DNA of 9,610 nucleotides from a bacterium BMS3Bbin02 (lineage in GTDB: Bacteria > Actinomycetota > Acidimicrobiia > Spongiisociales > UBA5794): the NCBI GenBank assembly GCA_002898115.1, contig BDTL01000105.1, positions 1 through 9,610 of the forward strand. Reading direction: 5' to 3'. The notes below the pieces were generated by a model. It searched no databases. It was given only the letters and a program-made list of their open reading frames with translations, and was not told the origin of the DNA. Position 1 is the first letter of the stretch, and each line of letters opens with the position of its first letter. The translations under genes and the position numbers were made by a program. Positions 1 through 6,289 of the stretch are shown piece after piece.

Positions 1-233
1 AATACGAAGTGGTGAGCGATAGGGAAGCCTTCGAGATGACTCGTCGCGTCGCTCTTGAGGAGGGAATTCTCATCGGTGGATCCGGAGGTATGGCTGTTGT
101 CGGGGCGTTGAACGTCGCGCGTCGCAGACCCGACGACCTTGTTGTCGTGATCATTCCCGATTCGGGGCGCAACTACATCTCGCGAGTTTTCAACGATGAC
201 TGGATGCGGGAGAAGGGCATGCTCGATGACTGA
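1..233 (+). CDS. cbs: Cystathionine beta-synthase, C-terminal end (5' truncated by window)
   Basis: Only the last 76 codons are present; the frame is open from base 3 and ends at TGA 231-233. The enzyme is PLP-dependent and condenses serine with homocysteine to cystathionine, the first step of reverse transsulfuration. The visible part carries the GGSGG loop after EEGILI, then VVVIIPDSGRNYISRVFNDDWM and a final EKGML. This closely follows the end of the catalytic core of cystathionine beta-synthases (PDS.RNY, D.WM..KG), and fits them better than plain cysteine synthases. The protein stops about 3 residues after EKGML, so there is no C-terminal pair of CBS (Bateman) regulatory domains, which animal and mycobacterial enzymes have. 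The stop overlaps the start of the next gene by 8 nt, so the two are probably co-translated. Cysteine synthase is the alternative, judged less likely. Confidence 0.88.
   Translation, partial: YEVVSDREAFEMTRRVALEEGILIGGSGGMAVVGALNVARRRPDDLVVVIIPDSGRNYISRVFNDDWMREKGMLDD
211..217 (+). promoter_or_regulatory. Ribosome binding site that fixes the metB start
   Basis: AGAAGGG sits 8 nt before ATG 226, inside the last codons of cbs. It supports the shorter 383-residue product over a start at 196, and indicates translational coupling across the 8-nt cbs/metB overlap. Confidence 0.6.
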
Positions 234-1377
234 GGAGCGGTTCGAGACTCGGGCTATTCATGTCGGGCAGGAGCCCGAGCCGATAACCGGTGCCGTGGTC
301 ACCCCGATCTTTGCTACATCGACCTATGCCCAACCGGCGCCGGGTGAACACACCGGGTACGAGTATTCGCGCACCGATAATCCAACCCGGACGGCGCTCC
401 AGACGGCGCTCGCGTCGCTCGAGGGTGTGAACCCGGGTGACAGCGGTGGGTGTATCGCGACGTCGTCGGGTCTCGCTGCAACCGGGGTCATCGGCTACAT
501 GCTGAAGCCCGGTGACCACGTCGTGTTGCCGAACGATGCATACGGCGGGACGTACCGGCTCTTCGCCCAGGTGTTCACGCAACACGGAATTGCGATATCG
601 GCAGCCGACATGACGGATCTTGATTCGTTACGGGCACAGATTCTTCCCGAGACGAAACTGGTGTGGGTGGAGACTCCGACAAACCCGATGCTGCGCATCA
701 TCGATATTGCTGCGGTGACCGAGATCGGTCATGCGGCCGGAGCGCTGGTTTGTGTCGACAACACGTTTGCGTCCCCGTACCTTCAACAGCCGCTGAGTTT
801 CGGCGCCGATATCGTGTTGCATTCGACCACGAAGTACCTGGGTGGGCATTCGGACACAGTCGGTGGCGCGTTGATTACCGGGAGTGATGAACTGCTGACG
901 CAGTTTCGTTTCCTCCAGAACGCAACCGGCCCCGTGCCGGGTCCATTCGATGCGTTCCTGGTGTTGCGCGGGATCAAGACGCTTGCGGTCCGGATGGACC
1001 GTCACCAAGCGAACGCCGCGACAATTGCCCGTTTCCTGGAGGACGATGCTCGGGTCGATCGTGTGATCTATCCGGGGTTGGAGGCCCATCCAAACCATGC
1101 ACTGGCGAAACGGCAGATGCTCGGGTTCGGTGGCATGCTGTCGTTCATCCCTAAGGGTGGGATCGAAGCAGCCCGTCGGGTGACTTCCGCGACCGAGGTA
1201 TTCATTCTGGCCGAGAGTCTTGGTGGTGTTGAGTCGCTGATCGAGGTGCCCGCGTTGATGACGCACATGAGCGTCGATGGCACCGACCTTGAAGTGCCAT
1301 CCGACCTGATTCGGTTGAGCGTCGGCATCGAGCACATCGACGATCTCATCACCGACCTGGACCGAGCGCTGGGGTAG
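226..1377 (+). CDS. metB: Cystathionine gamma-synthase / gamma-lyase (PLP, Cys/Met metabolism family)
   Basis: A 383-residue protein of the trans-sulfuration PLP family, a cytoplasmic tetramer type, at the usual full length. Seen: YSRTDNPT at 47-54 (phosphate contacts from the neighbouring subunit), SSGLAA at 80-85, Tyr106 in NDAYGGTY (ring stacking), Asp178 in VDNTFASPYLQQP, Schiff-base Lys203 in STTKYLGGHSD, SLGGVESL at 331-338 with Glu336, and Arg363 in LIRLSVGIEH (substrate carboxylate). Glu336 fits enzymes acting at the gamma carbon. The family does not separate synthase from lyase by sequence alone. With a cystathionine beta-synthase gene directly upstream, a lyase or dual role (cystathionine to cysteine, 2-oxobutyrate and ammonia) is my preferred inference. 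Start: ATG 226 is chosen over the in-frame ATG 196, because AGAAGGG (211-217) lies 8 nt upstream and the family N-terminus begins near TRAIHVG. Confidence 0.93.
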   Translation: MTEERFETRAIHVGQEPEPITGAVVTPIFATSTYAQPAPGEHTGYEYSRTDNPTRTALQTALASLEGVNPGDSGGCIATSSGLAATGVIGYMLKPGDHVVLPNDAYGGTYRLFAQVFTQHGIAISAADMTDLDSLRAQILPETKLVWVETPTNPMLRIIDIAAVTEIGHAAGALVCVDNTFASPYLQQPLSFGADIVLHSTTKYLGGHSDTVGGALITGSDELLTQFRFLQNATGPVPGPFDAFLVLRGIKTLAVRMDRHQANAATIARFLEDDARVDRVIYPGLEAHPNHALAKRQMLGFGGMLSFIPKGGIEAARRVTSATEVFILAESLGGVESLIEVPALMTHMSVDGTDLEVPSDLIRLSVGIEHIDDLITDLDRALG

Positions 1378-1427
1378 CGCGACCATCGTTCGAGAAACTG
1401 GAACTCGCCTGACGGATCGAAGCAGGT

Positions 1428-3176
1428 CTACGGCGCCAGTATCTCGATTTCGGACCAGGCAACCCATGAGGGCGAGACCGTGGTCGAGATGCGAACAACC
1501 TGTCCGGTGATGGGGACCGACAGCGGCACATCCAGCACCTGGCCCTCCGCTGTGGTGCTGTCGATTCGTGCGATCTCGATGCCGTCTACGGTGATGACAT
1601 GGACCGTGCGCCCGGCGGGGAACTGCGCGACACGGAGCCGGAGGCTCCCGATCTCAAAGGGTTGGCCTAGGTTGATCTCGATCCATTGACGGGCATCAGT
1701 CCCTGCTCCCCACTGCGTGTTCGGGTTGCCGTCAACGGCGTTCTCCGGGGGCTCGCCCGGGAGTGATCGGGATGCTCGCACGGCGGCGCCGAGCGCGACA
1801 TTCGGATCGGTGAGGGTAGGTGTGCAGGCGTCGGGTTGGCTTCCCGGGGCCAGCACATCGAGTAGATAGTTGTCCCCGACGGTCAAGGCCCAGGTGGCGT
1901 CACCAACCGAGAGATCGGCAGGGAGCATTTCCCAATAGAGCCAACCGGCGAACCCGAGCGTGCACGAATCCGCGATCCACCGCTGCACCCGGATCGCGGC
2001 CTCCTCGATGTCCGGGAATCGGTCGATGAATGCACCGACCTCACCCATGATGACCGGTTTGTCGGCTGGCAATCCGAGATTCTCTGCGATCTGGACGAGC
2101 GGGATGTCTTCGCCCGGGTAGGCATGGAAATCAAAGAAGTCGAGCGCCGAGGACTCGACCAGGGGGGCTGTATCGACGTACCAGTCGCCACCGATCCCGG
2201 TTGCATTCGGGAACTGTGGAGCGAAGAATCCCATCGTCACAAGACCGTTCGGGTCATGCGATCTGATTATCCGAGCAACAGCGTCGATGTAGCTACGGAC
2301 GCCGTCAACGACCATCGCGCGTTTTTGCTCGGGATCGGATGTGTCGTAGGTCCCCGTCTTGGTTGTGACGATGCCAGCGTCAGGTGTGAGCGGGTATTGG
2401 TCCTTGAACATCCACTGCTCATTGAGGATGGACCATCCAAGGACCACTTCGAAGGGCGCGCGACGATCAACGAGTCCGGTGAGGAGGTCGGTCCAGTAGA
2501 TCTCGGCGGCTCTTTCGCCCGACGCCGTCATGTAATGCGTATTGCGATAGCCGGGGAACACCCCGGCATCGTCCCGTGAGCTGATCTCCCAATAGCCTGC
2601 ATTGTCGGGGAGGTCATTCGACGTGAACAGGATGAAGATGCCGTTCTGTTGGGCTAGCTCCATGAATTCGACGATTGTATCGAGATAGGCAGGGTTGAGG
2701 CCGGGTCCGCCGGGGTTCGCGATACAGGAACGACCGCCGTTGCAGCTGTCGATGAACACGCGAACGGTGTTGTATCCCCGTTCGGCAAGCGCGACGAAGT
2801 CGGCCGCAACGGTCGTTCGATCGAATACAGCGGGGGAGAGTGTTCGATCCTGCCAGGACGTGCCGAGGTCGACCCGGGTGAGGTAGTTGGCACCTCGAAT
2901 GATGAACGGCTTGCCCGTACCGATGTCCACGAAACCCCCATCGACGATCTGGATCGGGTGCTCGGGCACCACCCATGGAGGCAATGTCGTGGTTGTCGAA
3001 GTCGTGGTCGAGGCCGCCGTGGTCGTCAGAGGTGCGGTGATCGTGCTGGCGGAGGTCGTCGACGTCGCGGAGGATGACGGTGTCGGTTCGCGCGCCTCTT
3101 CCGCAGGCGAGCACGCGCTGACAGCGGTGGCGAAGACGATCAGCATCATCACCCAACTCGGTCGTATCCGTTGCAT
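1428..3176 (-). CDS. Secreted GH5-like glycoside hydrolase lipoprotein with C-terminal F5/8 type C (discoidin-like) domain
   Basis: A 582-residue lipoprotein. The signal peptide ends in lipobox V19-S-A-C22, followed by a Thr/Ser-rich tether (about 33-66). A (beta/alpha)8 GH5-type domain spans about 72-445, with FIIRGANYL at 91-99 and GYNTVRVFID at 134-143. Candidate catalytic residues are acid/base Glu253 in GWSILNEQ and nucleophile Glu379 in VIMGEVGAF, plus His351 in FHAYP. After a Cys451 linker, residues 459-582 form a discoidin-like beta-sandwich with NVALGAAVRAS, NAVDGNPNTQWG and QWIEINLG, like carbohydrate-binding family 32. It would act outside the membrane on a beta-linked polysaccharide such as mannan or glucan; the substrate cannot be told from sequence. 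ATG 3176 is preceded by GGGGG 4 nt upstream. It is convergent with metB across a 50-nt gap, with no strong terminator seen there. Confidence 0.88.
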   Translation of the reverse strand: MQRIRPSWVMMLIVFATAVSACSPAEEAREPTPSSSATSTTSASTITAPLTTTAASTTTSTTTTLPPWVVPEHPIQIVDGGFVDIGTGKPFIIRGANYLTRVDLGTSWQDRTLSPAVFDRTTVAADFVALAERGYNTVRVFIDSCNGGRSCIANPGGPGLNPAYLDTIVEFMELAQQNGIFILFTSNDLPDNAGYWEISSRDDAGVFPGYRNTHYMTASGERAAEIYWTDLLTGLVDRRAPFEVVLGWSILNEQWMFKDQYPLTPDAGIVTTKTGTYDTSDPEQKRAMVVDGVRSYIDAVARIIRSHDPNGLVTMGFFAPQFPNATGIGGDWYVDTAPLVESSALDFFDFHAYPGEDIPLVQIAENLGLPADKPVIMGEVGAFIDRFPDIEEAAIRVQRWIADSCTLGFAGWLYWEMLPADLSVGDATWALTVGDNYLLDVLAPGSQPDACTPTLTDPNVALGAAVRASRSLPGEPPENAVDGNPNTQWGAGTDARQWIEINLGQPFEIGSLRLRVAQFPAGRTVHVITVDGIEIARIDSTTAEGQVLDVPLSVPITGQVVRISTTVSPSWVAWSEIEILAP

Positions 3177-3506
3177 GCATCCCCCGATGGTGCGTTCTCT
3201 GTGTGCGACGTTAGCCGTGCTACTTGTCTCGAAGCGTATTCGTCACGGATCAGAACGTCACTTACCCCTGGAGATCATAAACCTCGTCCGATTGCAGGCA
3301 GTCTTCGATACAGCGGGATTTATCCGCATACAACGGTTGGCGGATAGGTGCCGCTTCCTCATTGGCCCGGCGCAGACGATGTGGACCACCTGTCTGGTGG
3401 AGACGGTTGTGTTGTCCGTGGCATGACTGGCGACCGGGCCGGTACTCGTGGTGTGGCTAGCGCTTTTGCGTGGGCGGGCATGTCACCGAAGGTGTGCGCA
3501 ATTGCC
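3177..3506. other. Gene-free stretch upstream of the GH5 lipoprotein gene
   Basis: No credible gene on either strand. The minus-strand open frames that cover it are short and the plus-strand ones run antisense into neighbouring genes. It must hold the promoter of the GH5 gene (leftward) and the 3' end of the sigma operon. A TATGAT-like -10 (minus strand, 3274-3279) is present, but no convincing -35 stands 17 nt before it. The stretch also holds the inverted repeat at 3321-3346. Confidence 0.5.
3321..3346. repeat. 7-bp perfect inverted repeat, possible operator or hairpin
   Basis: TATCCGC (3321-3327) and GCGGATA (3340-3346) are exact inverse complements separated by 12 nt. The spacer contains the smaller dyad CAACGGTTG (3331-3339). 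A third, imperfect partner, GCGGGAT at 3313-3319, could pair with ATCCGC instead, giving competing hairpins. It lies about 145 nt upstream of the GH5 start and 160 nt past the anti-sigma stop, so its role (operator or terminator) is open. No T-run follows. Confidence 0.45.
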
Positions 3507-4244
3507 CTAGTCGTCGTGTCGATCACCATGACGTTCGTGAGAGCTGCCGAGGGCGTCTACCGTTCCGAGAGCACCGTCAGCGGCCGAGACCAGGAGGGCT
3601 TCGGCTGCGGATGCTTTGTCGGTTCCAACTGGTTGGAGTCCCACCCACACGGCTGGAAACTCTGATCGGTTGATTCCCACGGAAAGCTCGACCCGGGATG
3701 CGTCGATGAACGTGCCTGCCGAGACATCGCCATTCTCCTTCGAGAACCACAGCTGGTAGACGAATCCTTCGGGTGCAGAGTCGAGTCCCGTCGTCTCAAT
3801 GATGATCCTGGTGTCGCCCGATGCCGCGTCGAAACCGACGACGGTTGCTGTCGCTCCGGGCGCCCCATCGGTACCAACAAGGGCAACGGACCAGTCCGGG
3901 GAACCTCCGCCCTGCAGTGCGAACAGACCCACAAGCAGAACCACAACCGCGGCAACCGCTCCTATGAACGCAGTCATCTTCCTGCCCTCCCACCAACTCT
4001 GCTCGGTGGTTGTCGCCACGGGTTTCGCGGGTTCCGATACGCCCGCAGTCACGATCGCCGCGACGATGGAGTCTTCAAGCCCCTCGGGTGGTTCAGCCCA
4101 CATCGACTGGGTGCTCAGGCTCTCGTGTACAGAGACGGTATGCGGTTCCCAGCGGCGACAGTCGAGGCATCCCTCGATATGCTCGTAGATCGCTTGGGAT
4201 GTTTCGCCCGCTAGCAAGGCTGTTCGGACATCGTGGCAGTTCAT
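3507..4244 (-). CDS. RskA-like transmembrane anti-sigma factor with zinc-binding (ZAS) N-terminus
   Basis: A 245-residue single-pass membrane protein expected to hold the neighbouring sigma factor inactive. The cytoplasmic N-terminus has the anti-sigma zinc motif: Cys3 plus His22-x3-Cys26-x2-Cys29 (HIEGCLDC). A transmembrane helix lies at about 91-110 after a basic GRK. The extracytoplasmic part (about 115-225) matches the RskA C-terminal domain, with FVYQLWFSKENG at 161-172 followed by AGTF at 176-179. The C-terminal tail after 233 is His/Arg/Asp-rich (SSHERHGDRHDD). Its ATG overlaps the sigma stop (ATGA, 4 nt) and has a near-perfect AGGAGGT 6 nt upstream, so the pair is translationally coupled. 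Release by regulated proteolysis of the membrane part is known for this family; the signal here is unknown. Confidence 0.9.
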   Translation of the reverse strand: MNCHDVRTALLAGETSQAIYEHIEGCLDCRRWEPHTVSVHESLSTQSMWAEPPEGLEDSIVAAIVTAGVSEPAKPVATTTEQSWWEGRKMTAFIGAVAAVVVLLVGLFALQGGGSPDWSVALVGTDGAPGATATVVGFDAASGDTRIIIETTGLDSAPEGFVYQLWFSKENGDVSAGTFIDASRVELSVGINRSEFPAVWVGLQPVGTDKASAAEALLVSAADGALGTVDALGSSHERHGDRHDD

Positions 4245-4792
4245 GCGCTCACCTCCTGGAAGTGGTGCAGGGTGTAGGCAAGTTTTCGGTGCGCCCTGTG
4301 CGATCTCGATTTCACAGTACCAACCGGGATGTCGAGCCGCTCGGCAGTTTCCTCATGGGTATATCCCATGAAATATATGTGACGCAGCACGTCGCGTTCT
4401 TCTTCGGGAAGGTCACCGACGGCCTTGCGTACCTGCCACTCTTCGAAGGCTCCGTCCACCGACACGGGAACCCCTGCGATCTCCCGGTCATCAATGTTCG
4501 ACGCCGCATGTCTACGCTCCCTGCGGTAGACATCGATGGCGACTCGGCGGACGATGGTGTAGAGCCATGGACCAACCTCGCGGTTCGGATCGATGCGATC
4601 AGCGGCCTGCCAAGCCTTTGTGAACGTCTGCTGGGTCGCCTCCTCGGCATGGCCTCGATCTCGAAGAATCCGCATCGCGATGCCAAACACCGGTCCGCCG
4701 TAACGGCGGTAGATCTCACGAATCGCAGATTCGTCGCGGCGTATAAACGCGTCGAGAAGCTGGCGGTCGTCGAGAAGCTGGGCGTTGACCAC
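4241..4792 (-). CDS. ECF-family RNA polymerase sigma factor (SigK/RskA-type pair)
   Basis: A 183-residue sigma-70 family protein with only regions 2 and 4, the ECF layout. Region 2 spans about 23-93 (AIREIYRRYGGPVFGIAMRI, then AEEATQQTFTKAW at 49-61 and PWLYTIVRRVAIDVYRRERR). Region 4 spans about 117-172 (LPEEERDVLRHIYFMGYTHEETAERL), with recognition helix IPVGTVKSRSHRAHRKL. The start is GTG at 4792-4790, with AGGA 7 nt upstream that overlaps the stop codon of the copper protein gene 9 nt away. The three genes are therefore one transcript. The partner anti-sigma overlaps its 3' end. The protein contains no cysteine, so the cysteine-based redox switch described for mycobacterial SigK cannot operate here. 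Group assignment beyond ECF is an inference from the RskA-type partner. Confidence 0.93.
   Translation of the reverse strand: MVNAQLLDDRQLLDAFIRRDESAIREIYRRYGGPVFGIAMRILRDRGHAEEATQQTFTKAWQAADRIDPNREVGPWLYTIVRRVAIDVYRRERRHAASNIDDREIAGVPVSVDGAFEEWQVRKAVGDLPEEERDVLRHIYFMGYTHEETAERLDIPVGTVKSRSHRAHRKLAYTLHHFQEVSA
4251..4257 (-). promoter_or_regulatory. Strong ribosome binding site of the anti-sigma gene
   Basis: AGGAGGT lies 6 nt before the anti-sigma ATG, inside the sigma coding end. It is the strongest Shine-Dalgarno match I saw in the window, and should keep anti-sigma output at least equal to sigma output. Confidence 0.7.
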
Positions 4793-4801
4793 GTCGGCGT
4801 C

Positions 4802-5215
4802 CTACTCGCTGACCGTAGTCGTGCCGGTCATGGATGGATGGATGCTGCAAAAGTACGTGTAGGCGCCGGGTTCGGTGAATGTGAACCCGAAGACGCCTCC
4901 ACTATCGAGAGCTCCCGACGCCCACAGACCTTCATCCGCGGTGGTGGTGTGCTGGATACCGTTTTCGCTGTTTGTCCAGGTGACAGTGTCGCCAACTTTC
5001 ACCGCTATCTCGGCTTCGTTGAAGGAGAAGTTAGCGATGTCGACTTCGGCGGCTCCTGAAGTTGAAACCGGTTCGGTGGTCGGTGCCGCAGTGACCGGGG
5101 TGGTCGTTGTCGGCGCGGTCGTGGAATCCGTCGATGTTGATCCCGAACAGGCGGTCACCACGAGAAGGCCGGCGGTCATCAGGACGAGTCGTTTGGTGTT
5201 GTTCTGTCGCTTCAT
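4802..5215 (-). CDS. Cupredoxin (plastocyanin/amicyanin-like) blue-copper lipoprotein
   Basis: A 137-residue lipoprotein with basic N-terminus MKRQNNTKR, a hydrophobic segment and lipobox V20-T-A-C23, then a Thr-rich spacer to about residue 55. A single cupredoxin domain follows (about 57-137), with VKVGDTVTWTN before the copper site. The type I copper ligands are all visible: His89 (GIQHTTT), Cys123, His126 and Met129 (YFCSIHPSM, a C-x2-H-x2-M loop). It should carry electrons or copper on the outer face of the membrane. ATG 5215 is chosen over an in-frame TTG at 5227, because GGAG (5222-5225) sits 6 nt before the ATG and the signal peptide then starts with MKR. It is the first gene of the sigma/anti-sigma operon. 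Its redox partner is not in the window. Confidence 0.92.
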   Translation of the reverse strand: MKRQNNTKRLVLMTAGLLVVTACSGSTSTDSTTAPTTTTPVTAAPTTEPVSTSGAAEVDIANFSFNEAEIAVKVGDTVTWTNSENGIQHTTTADEGLWASGALDSGGVFGFTFTEPGAYTYFCSIHPSMTGTTTVSE

Positions 5216-5221
5216 CGGTGT

Positions 5222-5225
5222 CTCC
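5222..5225 (-). promoter_or_regulatory. Ribosome binding site that fixes the cupredoxin start
   Basis: GGAG, 6 nt before ATG 5215. Choosing the upstream TTG at 5227 would place this sequence inside the coding region and leave that codon without a good site. Confidence 0.55.
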
Positions 5226-5264
5226 AATCCAATGAGGATACGTGGCTAGTGGATGGGCAAGTGA

Positions 5265-5280
5265 CGGTTGAGCGGTTGAG
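5265..5280. repeat. Tandem 8-bp repeat upstream of the cupredoxin operon
   Basis: CGGTTGAG is present twice back to back (5265-5272 and 5273-5280), which reads CTCAACCG twice on the transcribed strand, about 50-65 nt before the cupredoxin ATG. It abuts the hairpin at 5277-5322 and shares 4 nt with its arm. It could be a promoter element or regulator site; the spacing suits a -35 or activator position. Role inferred only. Confidence 0.4.
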
Positions 5281-5322
5281 GCGGTAGTTGCTGCGAGGTT
5301 CTCGACCGCAACTACCGCCTCA
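5277..5322 (-). terminator. Long hairpin between the two-domain lipoprotein gene and the cupredoxin operon
   Basis: The arms TGAGGCGGTAGTTGC (5277-5291) and GCAACTACCGCCTCA (5308-5322) are perfect 15-bp inverse complements. The 16-nt loop itself contains a 4-bp stem, CGAG/CTCG with a 3-nt loop. It begins 8 nt after the stop of the lipoprotein gene at 5331, the expected place for a terminator. No T-run follows on the minus strand, as is common in GC-rich actinobacteria, so it could instead stabilise the 3' end of the message. Confidence 0.7.
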
Positions 5323-5330
5323 GCGTCGCA

Positions 5331-6143
5331 TCACATACCGATCAAGATCGAGGTCACAGCGACACTGCCATCAGCGGTAAGACCGGGCAGGTCGATTGCG
5401 TTGTCTGGTGGCTGGAACGTGTACACACCGTCTCCATCGAGATCGATGTGGACCATCGGATACAGCGCCGTTGATGCGTCGACTGGTGCATCGAACATGA
5501 CCTCGACATCGGTTGATGTCCCGGCGGGCAACAATGCGGAGTGTCCAACGACTGGTCCGGGACCACCGTCAGCGTCTCCGTGTACAGCAATGAAGCCTGG
5601 TGAAGGCAGGGTGACCGTTGCGATCACGACACTGAGCCCATCGGTTGTCTGGTCGTTAGCCCCGAGGCTCGACGGGGCGGTAGCTGGAGCGATGTCGAGA
5701 ACCACCGCGGTAACCGCGACATCTCCACTCGCGCTGAACCCTGGTCCGTCATCGGACGTGTAGGCACCGTTCCCGTCTCCATCGATATGCACCATGGGGT
5801 ACACCGTTGCGGTACCGTCGATCATGGCGTCAAAGACCACCGTGACGTTGCTCGATGATCCCGCCGGCAACAGATCGGATACACCGATGATTCCACCGGG
5901 AGCACCGTTGTTGTCGCCGTGGACGGCCACAAATCCTGGCGCCGGTAGATCAACCGACTCGATGATGACGGAATCACCCGTGCTCATTTGGTCGGAGGCG
6001 GCGATTGCTGCCGGCGCAGTCGCGGGCGCTTCGTCTTCCATTGTCTCTGCGGTTGCGGTGGTCGTCGTCTCTGTGGTTGCGGAACTGCAGGCGGCGGCCA
6101 CTAGACCGAGCACCATGAGCAGAACCAGCATTCGTCGTTTCAC
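5331..6143 (-). CDS. Lipoprotein with two tandem DUF7282-like beta domains and DxDxDG loops
   Basis: A 270-residue lipoprotein. The signal peptide ends at lipobox A16-A-A-C19, followed by a Thr/Glu/Ala spacer (about 20-50). Two homologous units then follow, about 51-149 and 164-268. Each reads DQ.(S/T)TG/DG.SV(V)I...V.LP.PGF(V/I)AVHGD, then G-PG..(I/V)(I/V)G.S.LLPAG, V.V.FDA, and YPMVHID.DG.G.YT, ending VAVT. This order resembles DUF7282, a domain I know mainly from secreted and surface proteins of haloarchaea; that match is from memory. Each unit has an Asp-rich loop (DGDGNGAYT at 121-129, DLDGDGVYT at 234-242) that looks like a calcium-binding loop. Start is GTG 6143-6141 with GAGGAG 8 nt upstream. 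Function is unknown; a surface adhesin or structural lipoprotein is an inference. Confidence 0.85.
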   Translation of the reverse strand: MKRRMLVLLMVLGLVAAACSSATTETTTTATAETMEDEAPATAPAAIAASDQMSTGDSVIIESVDLPAPGFVAVHGDNNGAPGGIIGVSDLLPAGSSSNVTVVFDAMIDGTATVYPMVHIDGDGNGAYTSDDGPGFSASGDVAVTAVVLDIAPATAPSSLGANDQTTDGLSVVIATVTLPSPGFIAVHGDADGGPGPVVGHSALLPAGTSTDVEVMFDAPVDASTALYPMVHIDLDGDGVYTFQPPDNAIDLPGLTADGSVAVTSILIGM

Positions 6144-6198
6144 GATTCCTACTCCTCGTAGCGGTTGGCAGCGTCTTTCCGCTGCTCGTTTCAGGGAA

Positions 6199-6222
6199 TA
6201 CGAACGGCGAGGCGATTCGGTT
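6199..6222 (-). promoter_or_regulatory. Weak candidate ECF-type promoter of the two-domain lipoprotein gene
   Basis: On the minus strand AACC (6219-6222) is followed after 16 nt by CGTA (6199-6202), an AAC/CGT pairing of the general ECF kind, about 55 nt before the GTG start. A CGTAT also occurs at 5238-5242 before the cupredoxin gene, but without a matching AACC at the same spacing. Treat as a hypothesis only. Confidence 0.2.
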
Positions 6223-6274
6223 CGCGGCTTTCTGAGAAACTTGCCGGGGCGGCGACGAACCGACGAGTGTTTGG

Positions 6275-6289
6275 CGTGGCGCCGCCACG
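6275..6289 (-). terminator. Small GC hairpin after the 63-residue gene
   Basis: CGTGGC (6275-6280) and GCCACG (6284-6289) form a 6-bp stem with a 3-nt loop, starting 11 nt past the TAA at 6301. No T-run follows, so termination is plausible but not shown. It also lies upstream of the two-domain lipoprotein gene. Confidence 0.4.

Noticed and set aside
1366..1380. GCGCT/AGCGC mini-hairpin across the metB stop codon
   Set aside because: Only 5 bp and partly coding; too weak to call a terminator between the convergent genes.
628..1467. Long minus-strand open frame (279 residues) opposite metB
   Set aside because: It lies fully antisense to a well-supported PLP enzyme. Its composition (His/Arg/Gln-rich, no domain) is that of a shadow frame in GC-rich coding DNA.
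2124..2579. Plus-strand open frame (151 residues) inside the GH5 gene
   Set aside because: Antisense to the catalytic domain of the glycosidase, with no ribosome site or known motif.
2979..3107. Repetitive GTCGTGGTCG-like stretch, considered as a DNA repeat array
   Set aside because: It encodes the Thr/Ser-rich tether after the lipobox of the GH5 lipoprotein. The repetition follows from the amino acids; no regular unit is kept.
4829..4844. TGGATGGATGGATG short tandem repeat
   Set aside because: It falls in the codons for the His-Pro-Ser-Met copper-ligand loop of the cupredoxin, so it is coding sequence and too short to count as a repeat element.
4010..5059. Long plus-strand open frame (349 residues) opposite the anti-sigma, sigma and cupredoxin genes
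   Set aside because: It runs antisense across three recognised genes and has no recognisable domain. Third-position bias favours the minus-strand genes.
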